64,000 bases of DNA, taken from NCBI RefSeq assembly GCF_913773635.1, contig NZ_CAJYGQ010000003.1, forward strand, positions 335,238 to 399,237, read 5' to 3'. Positions 9,684-16,177 of the stretch are shown here, piece by piece. Positions within the stretch are counted from its first letter, which is position 1; each line of letters opens with the position of its first letter. The notes under the pieces were generated by a model. The model did not search any database. It saw only the letters and a program-made list of their open reading frames with translations, and had not been told where the DNA came from. Made by a program: the position numbers and the translations under genes. This stretch comes from an uncultured Mucilaginibacter sp. Lineage in GTDB: Bacteria > Bacteroidota > Bacteroidia > Sphingobacteriales > Sphingobacteriaceae.

Positions 9684-10555
9684 TTAGTAAAAGAGGCAAT
9701 GAAGTTATAAACGTCATCCTTTGTGCCGGTGAAAGGGCCTGACTGCGCAATTTTCAATCCGGCCATACCAGCAGCAAAGTTTGCTGCTTTTTCAATATCA
9801 TCGCCTTTGGCGCGGCGGTAAAGGTAGCCGGCCATATACGTATCACCGCAACCGGTGGCATCGGCTATGGTTGCAGGCACATAAGCAGGTATGTCATAAA
9901 ATACCCCATCAGCATAAATAACAGAACCTAAACTGCCTAAGGTAATAACTACCTCTTTAACGCCCCAGTCTGCCAGCATAAGTGCTCCGGCTTTAATATC
10001 GGTTTTGCCGGTTAACACCTCAAGCTCATGCTCATTGGCTTTAAGAGTGTGTATGTATTGAAGTGCTTCCTGCTTTTGGGGCCAGTCTATAGCATGTACT
10101 TCACAATCTCTCACTTCGCGCAGGTAGCCTTGTGCATCTAAAGACAGCTTACTCTTGCTTGTTAAAAATTTGATGGTATCTAATGCAAAATCGTCGGCAA
10201 GAAGCGGCCCGAGATGAACTACCTCGGCATTTATATCATCTAACTGCTCAATTAAAAAAGGGTCGGCCTTTTGTAATACGCGTTGGGTACGGTGATTTTG
10301 ATTTGCACTGTAAGTGTTTTCAAAGTATACGGAATGTTTACTGTTGAAAGCTTTGATAGTTGTACCTCCAGACCGGAGCTCGTTTACAACCGCCATTTCC
10401 GACTCCCCAAGCGATGTTACCAAACCATAACTAACATCCATGTGCTGCAAGGCTTTCGAAAAGTAATAGGATGTACCCCCCGATAGGTGTTTAACACCGT
10501 TTAAGTTAACAACCTTATCTAATGTAATATGACCTACGCAGCAAATTTTTAACAT
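9680..10555 (-). CDS. PfkB family sugar/nucleoside kinase
   Basis: 291-residue ribokinase-family enzyme. The C-terminal PfkB signature DATGCGDTYMAGYLYR carries the GxGD-type anion hole and catalytic Asp. Substrate-side glycines (HLSGGTSYYFSKAL) lie near residue 25 and KANEHELEVLTG in the middle. It phosphorylates a hydroxymethyl group of a sugar or nucleoside using ATP; the sequence does not decide the substrate. It is monocistronic, with its own -7 box 22 bp upstream. Its 3' end overlaps the AsmA gene on the other strand. Confidence 0.88.
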   Translation of the reverse strand: MLKICCVGHITLDKVVNLNGVKHLSGGTSYYFSKALQHMDVSYGLVTSLGESEMAVVNELRSGGTTIKAFNSKHSVYFENTYSANQNHRTQRVLQKADPFLIEQLDDINAEVVHLGPLLADDFALDTIKFLTSKSKLSLDAQGYLREVRDCEVHAIDWPQKQEALQYIHTLKANEHELEVLTGKTDIKAGALMLADWGVKEVVITLGSLGSVIYADGVFYDIPAYVPATIADATGCGDTYMAGYLYRRAKGDDIEKAANFAAGMAGLKIAQSGPFTGTKDDVYNFIASFTN

Positions 10556-10577
10556 ACAGTTTTTTTTACCAAAGGGG

Positions 10578-10585
10578 CAAATATA
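10578..10585 (-). promoter_or_regulatory. Bacteroidetes -7 box for PfkB kinase
   Basis: TATATTTG on the minus strand, an exact TAnnTTTG match 22 bp before the ATG at 10555. No good -33 TTTG is seen at the ideal spacing. Confidence 0.45.
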
Positions 10586-10713
10586 TACACCTCATTTAAA
10601 TAAGCAGGTCTGTATTGGGTCAAAATGCTTAAACAACACTTATTTCGAAAGATAAATGATGATTGGAGAGCAATGTGTAGGTTGTTAAACACCGTTTAAT
10701 ATAAATCAATAAA

Positions 10714-10721
10714 TATATTTG
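10714..10721 (+). promoter_or_regulatory. Bacteroidetes -7 box for Dabb protein
   Basis: TATATTTG, an exact TAnnTTTG match ending 14 bp before the ATG at 10736. This implies a very short 5' UTR. Confidence 0.5.
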
Positions 10722-10735
10722 GAAAAAATTTAATC

Positions 10736-11032
10736 ATGTTAGCACACCACGTAATATTTTGGCTTAAAGCCGATACAACCGACGAACAAAAAACAGCTTT
10801 CCGCGCAAGCTTGGAAACACTTGCAGGAGTTGAAACTGTTAAAACCTTGCACATTGGTACGCCAGCCCCAATTGAGCGTGCTGTTGTTGACACAACTTAT
10901 ACTTTCAGCCTTATATTGTTGTTTGAAGATATGGCCGGACACGACGTATACCAGGTGCACCCTTTGCATAAAGCTTTCCTTGAAGGATTCAGGGTATACT
11001 TTGACCGCGTTGTAATTTACGATGCACAATAA
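10736..11032 (+). CDS. Dabb (stress-responsive A/B barrel) domain protein
   Basis: 98-residue single-domain protein of the Dabb family. It begins with the characteristic MLAHHVIFWLKADTTDEQK strand and helix, and ends with a second strand (VYQVHPLHKAFLEGFRVYFDRVVIYD). These form a dimeric ferredoxin-like alpha/beta barrel. Known members include stress-induced plant proteins and a few polyketide cyclases; the bacterial role is unknown. It has its own short-leader promoter and a strong terminator starting at its stop codon, so it is monocistronic. Confidence 0.85.
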   Translation: MLAHHVIFWLKADTTDEQKTAFRASLETLAGVETVKTLHIGTPAPIERAVVDTTYTFSLILLFEDMAGHDVYQVHPLHKAFLEGFRVYFDRVVIYDAQ

Positions 11033-11070
11033 AAAAAAGACCGGCTTTTAACTAAAGCCGGTCTTTTTTT
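11032..11070. terminator. intrinsic terminator, bidirectional
   Basis: Perfect inverted repeat AAAAAAAGACCGGCTTT / AAAGCCGGTCTTTTTTT with a 5-nt loop. It has a T-run on both strands and serves the Dabb gene and possibly the convergent VOC gene. Confidence 0.9.
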
Positions 11071-11108
11071 ATTATAAAATTTATACCGCTTATTCATATT
11101 GAATATGA

Positions 11109-11474
11109 CTACTGGTTAAACTGACCGATATGCCATAATATGCCAGACGGATCATGAAGAAAGCACTCGCTTCCCCAACCCATTACCCTGATAGGTTGTA
11201 GCCTAACACTGCTGTATTTGTCAGATAAATTCAGTGCTTTAAGCTCCTCATAATAACGCTCAACGTTATTCACTTCCAAAAATAGCATGGTGTTGTCCAC
11301 CCAGTCTTTTGCGTAATAATCCTGCAAATAAAATGCTGTGTTCTCTAACTGAAAGACAGATAGTTTTGGCTCAAGTTTGGTTTCAGTAAAGCCCAGGTCG
11401 CGGTAAAAGCTGCGCGACTCGTCAAAATTTTTGGCACCAATAAAAGGTCTTAATGATTTTATGCGGTTATCCAT
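11109..11474 (-). CDS. VOC family protein (glyoxalase/bleomycin-resistance fold)
   Basis: 121-residue protein with the paired beta-alpha-beta-beta-beta modules of the VOC superfamily. The start KSLRPFIGAKNFDESRSFYRDLGF and the late GWGSECFLHDPSGILWHIGQ are typical. Metal ligands are not complete enough to name an enzyme, so bleomycin-type binding or an orphan metalloenzyme are both possible. It is monocistronic, with a -7 box 15 bp upstream. Confidence 0.8.
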   Translation of the reverse strand: MDNRIKSLRPFIGAKNFDESRSFYRDLGFTETKLEPKLSVFQLENTAFYLQDYYAKDWVDNTMLFLEVNNVERYYEELKALNLSDKYSSVRLQPIRVMGWGSECFLHDPSGILWHIGQFNQ

Positions 11475-11489
11475 ATCAAGGGCTTATAT

Positions 11490-11497
11490 CAAACATA
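11490..11497 (-). promoter_or_regulatory. Bacteroidetes -7 box for VOC protein
   Basis: TATGTTTG on the minus strand (TAnnTTTG), ending 15 bp before the ATG at 11474. Confidence 0.45.
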
Positions 11498-11564
11498 CAA
11501 AAATGTCTCAATAGGAACAAGGCAACGCTCAAAGTGTCATCAATAACTCATATAAATTTATTTT

Positions 11565-11578
11565 GGAACGTTCGTTCC
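11565..11578. promoter_or_regulatory. operator 1, TetR-type palindrome
   Basis: GGAACGTTCGTTCC: 6-bp perfect arms around a 2-bp centre. It lies just upstream of the -7 box for the SDR gene. Its centre is 33 bp from that of operator 2, about three helical turns, so two dimers could bind on one DNA face. Confidence 0.7.
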
Positions 11579-11588
11579 GTTTTGATTT

Positions 11589-11596
11589 TACATTTG
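11589..11596 (+). promoter_or_regulatory. Bacteroidetes -7 box between the two operators
   Basis: TACATTTG, an exact TAnnTTTG match. A TTTTG at 11561-11565 may be the -33 element, with a spacing of 23 bp that is slightly long. The box is flanked by operators, so repression by steric block is expected. Confidence 0.6.
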
Positions 11597-11597
11597 C

Positions 11598-11611
11598 GGA
11601 ACGATTGTTCC
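11598..11611. promoter_or_regulatory. operator 2, TetR-type palindrome
   Basis: GGAACGATTGTTCC: 5-bp perfect arms around 4 bp, the same half-site as operator 1. It covers the expected transcription start, 24 bp before the SDR start codon. Confidence 0.7.
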
Positions 11612-11634
11612 AATAAGGGGGCATTGTTTCAAAA

Positions 11635-12384
11635 ATGAAAAGACTAGAAAATAAAGTAGCAGTAGTAACCGGGGCATCAAAAGGAATTGGTGCTGGTATA
11701 GCTAAGAGCCTTGCAGCGCAAGGTGCAAGCGTTGTAATAAATTATGCATCGGCAAAAGCTGGTGCTGAGCAGGTAGTTGCTGATATTGTGGCAGCAGGCG
11801 GCAAGGCAATTGCCTTGCAAGCCAACGTAACAAATGAGCAGGAGGTAGCCAAACTTTTTGCTGATACCGTTGAGGCATTTGGTGCTATAGACGTATTGGT
11901 AAATAACGCGGGTGTATACAAGTTTGGTGCTATTGAAGAGGTTACCGCCGAAGATTTTCACCATCAGTTTAATACCAATGTTTTGGGTTTGCTATTATCT
12001 ACACAGGGGGCGGTTAAACACTTCTCCACAAACGGGGGCAGTATTATAAACATAGGTTCGGCTATTACCAGTCTTGCACCGCCGGCAAGTTCAATATACA
12101 CTGCTACCAAAGGAGCAGTTGATGGTATTACACGCGTATTAGCTAAAGAATTAGGCAGCCGTAAAATAAGAGTAAACTCAATAAACCCAGGTATGGTTGA
12201 AACAGAGGGTACGCACACAGCCGGGTTTATTGGTAGCGATTTTGAAAAGCAGATTGTTGGCACCACGCCACTAGGTCGCCTTGGCCAGCCAGATGATATT
12301 GCTGGTGTTGCCGTATTCCTGGCCTCTGATGATTCACGCTGGCTAACCGGCGAAATACTGCTTGCAAGCGGCGGCGTACGTTAA
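11635..12384 (+). CDS. SDR family oxidoreductase (FabG-like)
   Basis: Classical short-chain dehydrogenase, 249 residues, NAD(P)-dependent, cytoplasmic. The Rossmann motif TGASKGIG is near residues 12-19, NNAG follows, then a catalytic Ser (INIGSAI) and the YxxxK pair (IYTATKGAV). The C-terminus (WLTGEILLASGGVR) is typical. Substrate is unknown; relatives act on 3-oxoacyl or xenobiotic carbonyl compounds. Two palindromic operators cover its promoter and a TetR gene follows, so it is probably induced by a small molecule that the enzyme detoxifies or that the regulator senses. Confidence 0.88.
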   Translation: MKRLENKVAVVTGASKGIGAGIAKSLAAQGASVVINYASAKAGAEQVVADIVAAGGKAIALQANVTNEQEVAKLFADTVEAFGAIDVLVNNAGVYKFGAIEEVTAEDFHHQFNTNVLGLLLSTQGAVKHFSTNGGSIINIGSAITSLAPPASSIYTATKGAVDGITRVLAKELGSRKIRVNSINPGMVETEGTHTAGFIGSDFEKQIVGTTPLGRLGQPDDIAGVAVFLASDDSRWLTGEILLASGGVR

Positions 12385-12410
12385 TTGTTGGTTTAATAAC
12401 TAACTAAATT

Positions 12411-12446
12411 TAAATAGCTTTGTCTTACTGTAGGCAAAGCTATTTA
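12411..12446. repeat. 12-bp perfect inverted repeat between SDR and TetR genes
   Basis: TAAATAGCTTTG / CAAAGCTATTTA with a 12-nt loop, ending 5 bp before the TetR start codon. The left arm contains TAGCTTTG (12415-12422), itself an exact TAnnTTTG box. It may act as attenuator, operator or internal promoter. The following TTATTGTT is too poor in T for a strong terminator. Confidence 0.7.
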
Positions 12447-12451
12447 TTGTT

Positions 12452-13033
12452 ATGGCACGAAGTAAAGATTTTGATGAAAACGAAGTATTGTGTAAGGCCA
12501 TGCAACTATTTTGGCAAAAGGGATATAACGCCACATCCATGCAGGATTTGGTAGATACGTTGGGCATAAGCAGGTCAAGCCTATATGACACTTATACAGA
12601 TAAGCATACGCTTTTTCTTAAAACGCTTGAAAGCTACCAGCTTTCGGGTGCTGCCAAAATTCAGAATATCATCAGCAGCGGCAAATCTGCCAAAGAAACT
12701 ATAAAGAATTTATTGGAACTAGCCACAAATGATTTAACCGATGACAGCCAGCAACGTGGTTGTTTTATGGTTAATGCCGAAATTGAGGTGGCATCAACCA
12801 ATAAGGAGGTTAACGAGGTAATTTGCCGCAACGACGAGCAAATGGAAAAAGCAATTTACCAGGTGATACAATCCGGCCAGGAAAACGGCGAGGTGAGTAG
12901 CAAACATGATGCAATATCGCTTTCAAGGTTTGTACTCAATGCGTTAAAAGGCATGCGGGTAACGGCTAAATCAACCACCAACAAAGACTTTTTTAATAAC
13001 ATCATCAATCTCACCATAGCAGCACTTGATTAA
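12452..13033 (+). CDS. TetR/AcrR family transcriptional regulator
   Basis: 193-residue repressor. The N-terminal HTH covers residues 10-55 (AMQLFWQKGYNATSMQDLVDTLGISRSSLYDTYTDKHTLF), with the FWQKGY and YDTYTDK signatures of this family. The helical ligand domain has a GCFMVN segment common in the AcrR subgroup with a TetR_C-type domain. It follows the SDR gene by 67 bp and is the obvious candidate to bind the paired GGAAC operators upstream of that gene, controlling the SDR and perhaps itself. The inducer is unknown. Confidence 0.9.
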   Translation: MARSKDFDENEVLCKAMQLFWQKGYNATSMQDLVDTLGISRSSLYDTYTDKHTLFLKTLESYQLSGAAKIQNIISSGKSAKETIKNLLELATNDLTDDSQQRGCFMVNAEIEVASTNKEVNEVICRNDEQMEKAIYQVIQSGQENGEVSSKHDAISLSRFVLNALKGMRVTAKSTTNKDFFNNIINLTIAALD

Positions 13034-13194
13034 GTGGTTAACTCTATGTAAGCATGCTAAGTGGTTTGATGGATAATCGCATCCAATTACGGCTCCATAC
13101 CTGCAGATAATTGTTAACGCTCATGAAAACATGGTTAATAAAACTTGGTTATCAACTGGTATTTACACAAGAGTGATTAACATTGAATGCCCCC

Positions 13195-13227
13195 ATGCTT
13201 TTAAAAAGCATAAAATCTGTAAATTTG
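13195..13227 (+). promoter_or_regulatory. palindrome and -7 box upstream of peptide deformylase
   Basis: ATGCTTTTAAAAAGCAT (13195-13211) is a perfect 17-nt palindrome with a 1-nt centre. It is followed by TAAATTTG (13220-13227), an exact -7 box ending only 5 bp before the ATG at 13233. The transcript would be nearly leaderless. Confidence 0.5.
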
Positions 13228-13232
13228 CAGTT

Positions 13233-13805
13233 ATGAAATTGCCCATTGTAGCTTATGGCGATCCTGTTTTAAGAAAAAAGGCCACTGACTTTGAACCTCA
13301 GGAAATTGCCGGTCTTAAACAACTGGTTGCCGATATGTATGAAACCATGTACAACGCACGCGGCGTTGGATTGGCCGCTCCGCAGGTTGGTTTATCAAAA
13401 CGATTATTTGTAATTGATGCCACCCCGTTTGATGATGAAGAGCCTGAATTGAAAGACTTTAAAAAGGCATTTATCAATCCGCAAATAGTTGAAGAAACCG
13501 GCGAAGAATGGCCGTTTAACGAAGGCTGCCTTAGTATTCCTGATATTCGCGAAGATGTATACCGTAAGCCACAAGTGCGTTTAAGCTACTTTGATGAAGA
13601 GATGCAGCATCGCGAGGAGACTTTTAACGGCATGGCGGCACGTATAATTCAGCATGAGTATGACCATATTGAGGGAAAGCTATTTACCGACAAGCTAAGC
13701 CCGCTACGCAAAAGGTTAATTGAAAAGCGACTGAATGATATTTCTAAAGGTGCCGTAAAGGTTGATTATAAAATGAAGTTCCCTGCCGCTAAAAAAGGTA
13801 GATAA
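13233..13805 (+). CDS. def: peptide deformylase
   Basis: Removes the N-formyl group from nascent proteins; Fe2+/Zn2+ metalloenzyme of the ribosome exit. All three motifs are intact in 190 residues: GVGLAAPQ at 44-51, EGCLS at 97-101 (metal ligand Cys99) and QHEYDH at 140-145 (His141 and His145 ligands, Glu142 catalyst). An upstream in-frame start at 13131 would add 34 unrelated residues. The ATG at 13233 directly follows a -7 box and gives the normal family N-terminus, so it was chosen. A hairpin terminator follows. Confidence 0.96.
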   Translation: MKLPIVAYGDPVLRKKATDFEPQEIAGLKQLVADMYETMYNARGVGLAAPQVGLSKRLFVIDATPFDDEEPELKDFKKAFINPQIVEETGEEWPFNEGCLSIPDIREDVYRKPQVRLSYFDEEMQHREETFNGMAARIIQHEYDHIEGKLFTDKLSPLRKRLIEKRLNDISKGAVKVDYKMKFPAAKKGR

Positions 13806-13827
13806 CTTTATTGAGGCATAAAAAAGC

Positions 13828-13859
13828 AAAAGCGACGTTGATTAAGCAGCGTCGCTTTT
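13828..13859. terminator. intrinsic terminator after peptide deformylase
   Basis: AAAAGCGACG / CGTCGCTTTT with a 12-nt loop, followed by ACTTTTT. It lies between convergent genes and can act on both strands. Confidence 0.8.
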
Positions 13860-13903
13860 ACTTTTTATAATTCCAGGCTTTAAGGCCTTAGAGTTAATCT
13901 TCG

Positions 13904-14548
13904 TTAGTTGCTGTTTCGGCTCTTATCGCCCGCGGTAATTGATTTAATTAAGCTACCCCAGGCAATAGGGTTGAGTAACGGGTTGGGTATAAGCGAGTGC
14001 GAATTAAGTATACGCTGATGCATATCCTGAGCAACGGCCGATTGTATTTCGTTAGCATCACGCGGCATTGCACTGTACGATACGCCGGTAAGCGGAGTTT
14101 TATTTAAGTTTTTACGGGCAAGTTCTAAATCATCGTCGGCCAGTTTCATGGTCAGAAAGTCTTTCCTGAACTCATCAGTTGTGGCCCATGGCAACATATG
14201 GAAAGCCGGTAAAGCTATTATTTCAGGTTTCATCATCACCTTCACCGTATAGCTTTTACTTTCCCTGTTTGCAGGTATAACCATTTCTAAAGGTGCGTAA
14301 CCAACAGCAGTAAACTGCAGCGTATCATTTTCATGCGTTACAAAGGAAAAGTAGCCTTTGTAATTAGCTATAACAACAGAGTTTTTGTTAGATAGGTTGG
14401 TAACCGTTACATACGGAACAATAATCTTTGAACTATCGGCATTGTAGGTTATACCGGTAAACTGCACAAGTGGCTTATCAGCCTTTTGTGCAAAGGCAGC
14501 CACTGCACTAAGCAGGCTCATAACCATTACCAGTAAACACTTTCTCAT
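13904..14548 (-). CDS. exported carboxypeptidase-like regulatory-domain protein
   Basis: 214 residues. Signal peptide 1-20 (cut after AFA), then a CarboxypepD_reg-like beta-sandwich at roughly 25-110 (FTGITYNADSSKIIVPYVTVTN, then GYFSFVTHENDTLQFTAVGY). The C-terminal half is helical and unassigned (WATTDEFRKDFLTMKLADDDLELARKNL). These domains occur at the start of TonB-dependent receptors, but here there is no barrel, so it is a stand-alone envelope protein. Function unknown. Confidence 0.75.
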   Translation of the reverse strand: MRKCLLVMVMSLLSAVAAFAQKADKPLVQFTGITYNADSSKIIVPYVTVTNLSNKNSVVIANYKGYFSFVTHENDTLQFTAVGYAPLEMVIPANRESKSYTVKVMMKPEIIALPAFHMLPWATTDEFRKDFLTMKLADDDLELARKNLNKTPLTGVSYSAMPRDANEIQSAVAQDMHQRILNSHSLIPNPLLNPIAWGSLIKSITAGDKSRNSN

Positions 14549-14605
14549 ACACGTTTAAAAACCCAACAATTTATACGTTGCCGGGTTTACAATAGTTTAA
14601 TAACG

Positions 14606-14613
14606 CAAAAATA
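14606..14613 (-). promoter_or_regulatory. Bacteroidetes -7 box
   Basis: TATTTTTG on the minus strand (TAnnTTTG), 57 bp before the ATG at 14548. In an AT-rich stretch, so moderate weight. Confidence 0.35.
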
Positions 14614-14657
14614 TAATCAACTGATGTATGCTCTGCAGCATTTAACACCTTTTAACA

Positions 14658-14936
14658 TTAGCGCATGTTTGCCGGTAACACGGCGTTAGGGTCATCAATA
14701 TCGGTTAGGTTTACGGCTTCAACAGCAGTAATTTCTGGTACAGCTTTCATTATAGCCTGTTCAATTCCGGCCTTTAAGGTCATAATACTCATAGGGCATG
14801 AACCGCATGAGCCAAGCAACTTAAGCCTCACCACTTTTTCAGGAGTAATCTCTTCCACCGAAACATTGCCGCCATCGGCTTCAAGATATGGGCGTATGGT
14901 GTCAAGCGCTGTTTCTACCTCTTCAACTAAACTCAT
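14658..14936 (-). CDS. NifU C-terminal domain protein, Fe-S scaffold/carrier
   Basis: 92-residue NifU-like protein. The core LLGSCGSCPMSIMTLKAGIEQAI has the CxxC pair that holds a bridging 4Fe-4S cluster in a dimer, and the start has the usual LDTIRPYLEADGGNV. Members (Nfu) pass Fe-S clusters to target enzymes. The ATG at 14936 was chosen over the TTG three codons upstream. It follows the Mrp gene by 34 bp on the same strand, so scaffold and ATPase carrier form an Fe-S assembly pair. Confidence 0.93.
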   Translation of the reverse strand: MSLVEEVETALDTIRPYLEADGGNVSVEEITPEKVVRLKLLGSCGSCPMSIMTLKAGIEQAIMKAVPEITAVEAVNLTDIDDPNAVLPANMR

Positions 14937-14970
14937 GTTTATCAAATTATTAATGTAAAGATATTAATTT

Positions 14971-16059
14971 TTAACGATTTATTACATCGGCATAGCCTGT
15001 AGCCTTTGCGTTGTTGATTGATATTTGCTGTGCCACACGTTCGGCAATATCTTTAAAAACAGCGCTGGTAACACCATCCTCAGTAAGTACAACCGGTTTG
15101 CCGGCATCACCGCTTTCACTAACACTTTTTACCAGCGGTAGCTCGCCCAAAAATGGAGCGCCAACTAGTTCAGCAAGCTTAGCACCACCACCTTGTCCAA
15201 AAATATAGTACTTGTTTTCAGGCAGCTCGGCAGGTGTAAAGTATGACATGTTTTCGATCACGCCTAGTATAGGCACATTGATTGATTCCATCATAAGCAT
15301 ACCAACGCCCTTTTTAGCATCAGCCAACGCCACATTTTGCGGTGTGGTTACAATTACGGCCCCGGTAATAGGGAAGCTTTGAGTTACGGTGATATGTATG
15401 TCGCCGGTTCCTGGAGGTAAATCAACTACCAAATAGTCAAGGTCGCCCCAGTCGGCATCGTTAAACAACTGTTTAACGGCTGTTGAAACCATTGGTCCGC
15501 GCCATGGCACTGGTTGGTTAGGGTCTGTAAAGAAGCCTATTGACAATAGCTTTATGCCATATTTTTCAATAGGTTCAATACGGGTTTTGCCATTTTCCTG
15601 TGTTGCATTAGGGCGTGCACCCTCAAGGCCAAACATAATAGGCACCGATGGGCCGTAAATATCAGCATCAATTAAGCCAACCTGCGCACCCGTTGCAGCC
15701 AAACCCAAAGCAAGGTTAGCGGCCACGGTTGATTTACCAACACCACCTTTGCCTGATGCTACCGCAATTATATTTTTAACGCCCGGCACGCCGGTGTTTT
15801 TTTGCGTGGTAACCTGCGAGGTCATGTTAACGGTAACTTCAATTTCGGGACTTATGAAATGGCTTATCGCATTGCGGCAGGCATTCTCTATCAAACCTTT
15901 TAACGGGCATGCCGGAGTAGTTAATACTACCGAAAAGGCTAATTTATTACCGTCTATATGTACATCCTGAATCATGTTCAGCGTTACCAGATCTTTTTTC
16001 AAATCCGGCTCTTCTACATGGCTAAGGGCTTGTAGTACTTGTTCTTTTGTTATTTGCAT
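14971..16059 (-). CDS. mrp: Mrp/NBP35 family P-loop ATPase, Fe-S carrier
   Basis: 362 residues. An N-terminal MIP18/DUF59 domain (about 1-85) is followed by the Mrp ATPase. The deviant Walker A GKGGVGKST is near residue 104. Other marks are DADIYGPSVP, VDLPPGTGD and VIENMSYF. Unlike many relatives the C-terminal metal CxxC is not evident near YFTPAELPENKYYIFG, which is a point to check. It binds and transfers Fe-S clusters in the cytoplasm. The ATG at 16059 is preferred to a TTG at 16077. It forms a likely operon with the NifU-like gene downstream. Confidence 0.92.
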   Translation of the reverse strand: MQITKEQVLQALSHVEEPDLKKDLVTLNMIQDVHIDGNKLAFSVVLTTPACPLKGLIENACRNAISHFISPEIEVTVNMTSQVTTQKNTGVPGVKNIIAVASGKGGVGKSTVAANLALGLAATGAQVGLIDADIYGPSVPIMFGLEGARPNATQENGKTRIEPIEKYGIKLLSIGFFTDPNQPVPWRGPMVSTAVKQLFNDADWGDLDYLVVDLPPGTGDIHITVTQSFPITGAVIVTTPQNVALADAKKGVGMLMMESINVPILGVIENMSYFTPAELPENKYYIFGQGGGAKLAELVGAPFLGELPLVKSVSESGDAGKPVVLTEDGVTSAVFKDIAERVAQQISINNAKATGYADVINR

Positions 16060-16074
16060 GTTTATAATATGGCA

Positions 16075-16082
16075 CAAAAATA
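16075..16082 (-). promoter_or_regulatory. Bacteroidetes -7 box for mrp
   Basis: TATTTTTG on the minus strand (TAnnTTTG), ending 15 bp before the ATG at 16059. Confidence 0.45.
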
Positions 16083-16155
16083 CTAAAACAGGTGCGCTTT
16101 GCTTTTGTTAGAGAAATAATTGTGGTTCGAAAATCGTTTTATAGCCGATAAGATT

Positions 16156-16163
16156 TAGTTTTG
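16156..16163 (+). promoter_or_regulatory. Bacteroidetes -7 box for the AsmA-GT51 gene
   Basis: TAGTTTTG (TAnnTTTG), ending 14 bp before the ATG at 16178. It is divergent from the mrp promoter 74 bp away. Confidence 0.5.
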
Positions 16164-16177
16164 GAAAAATTTACCTA

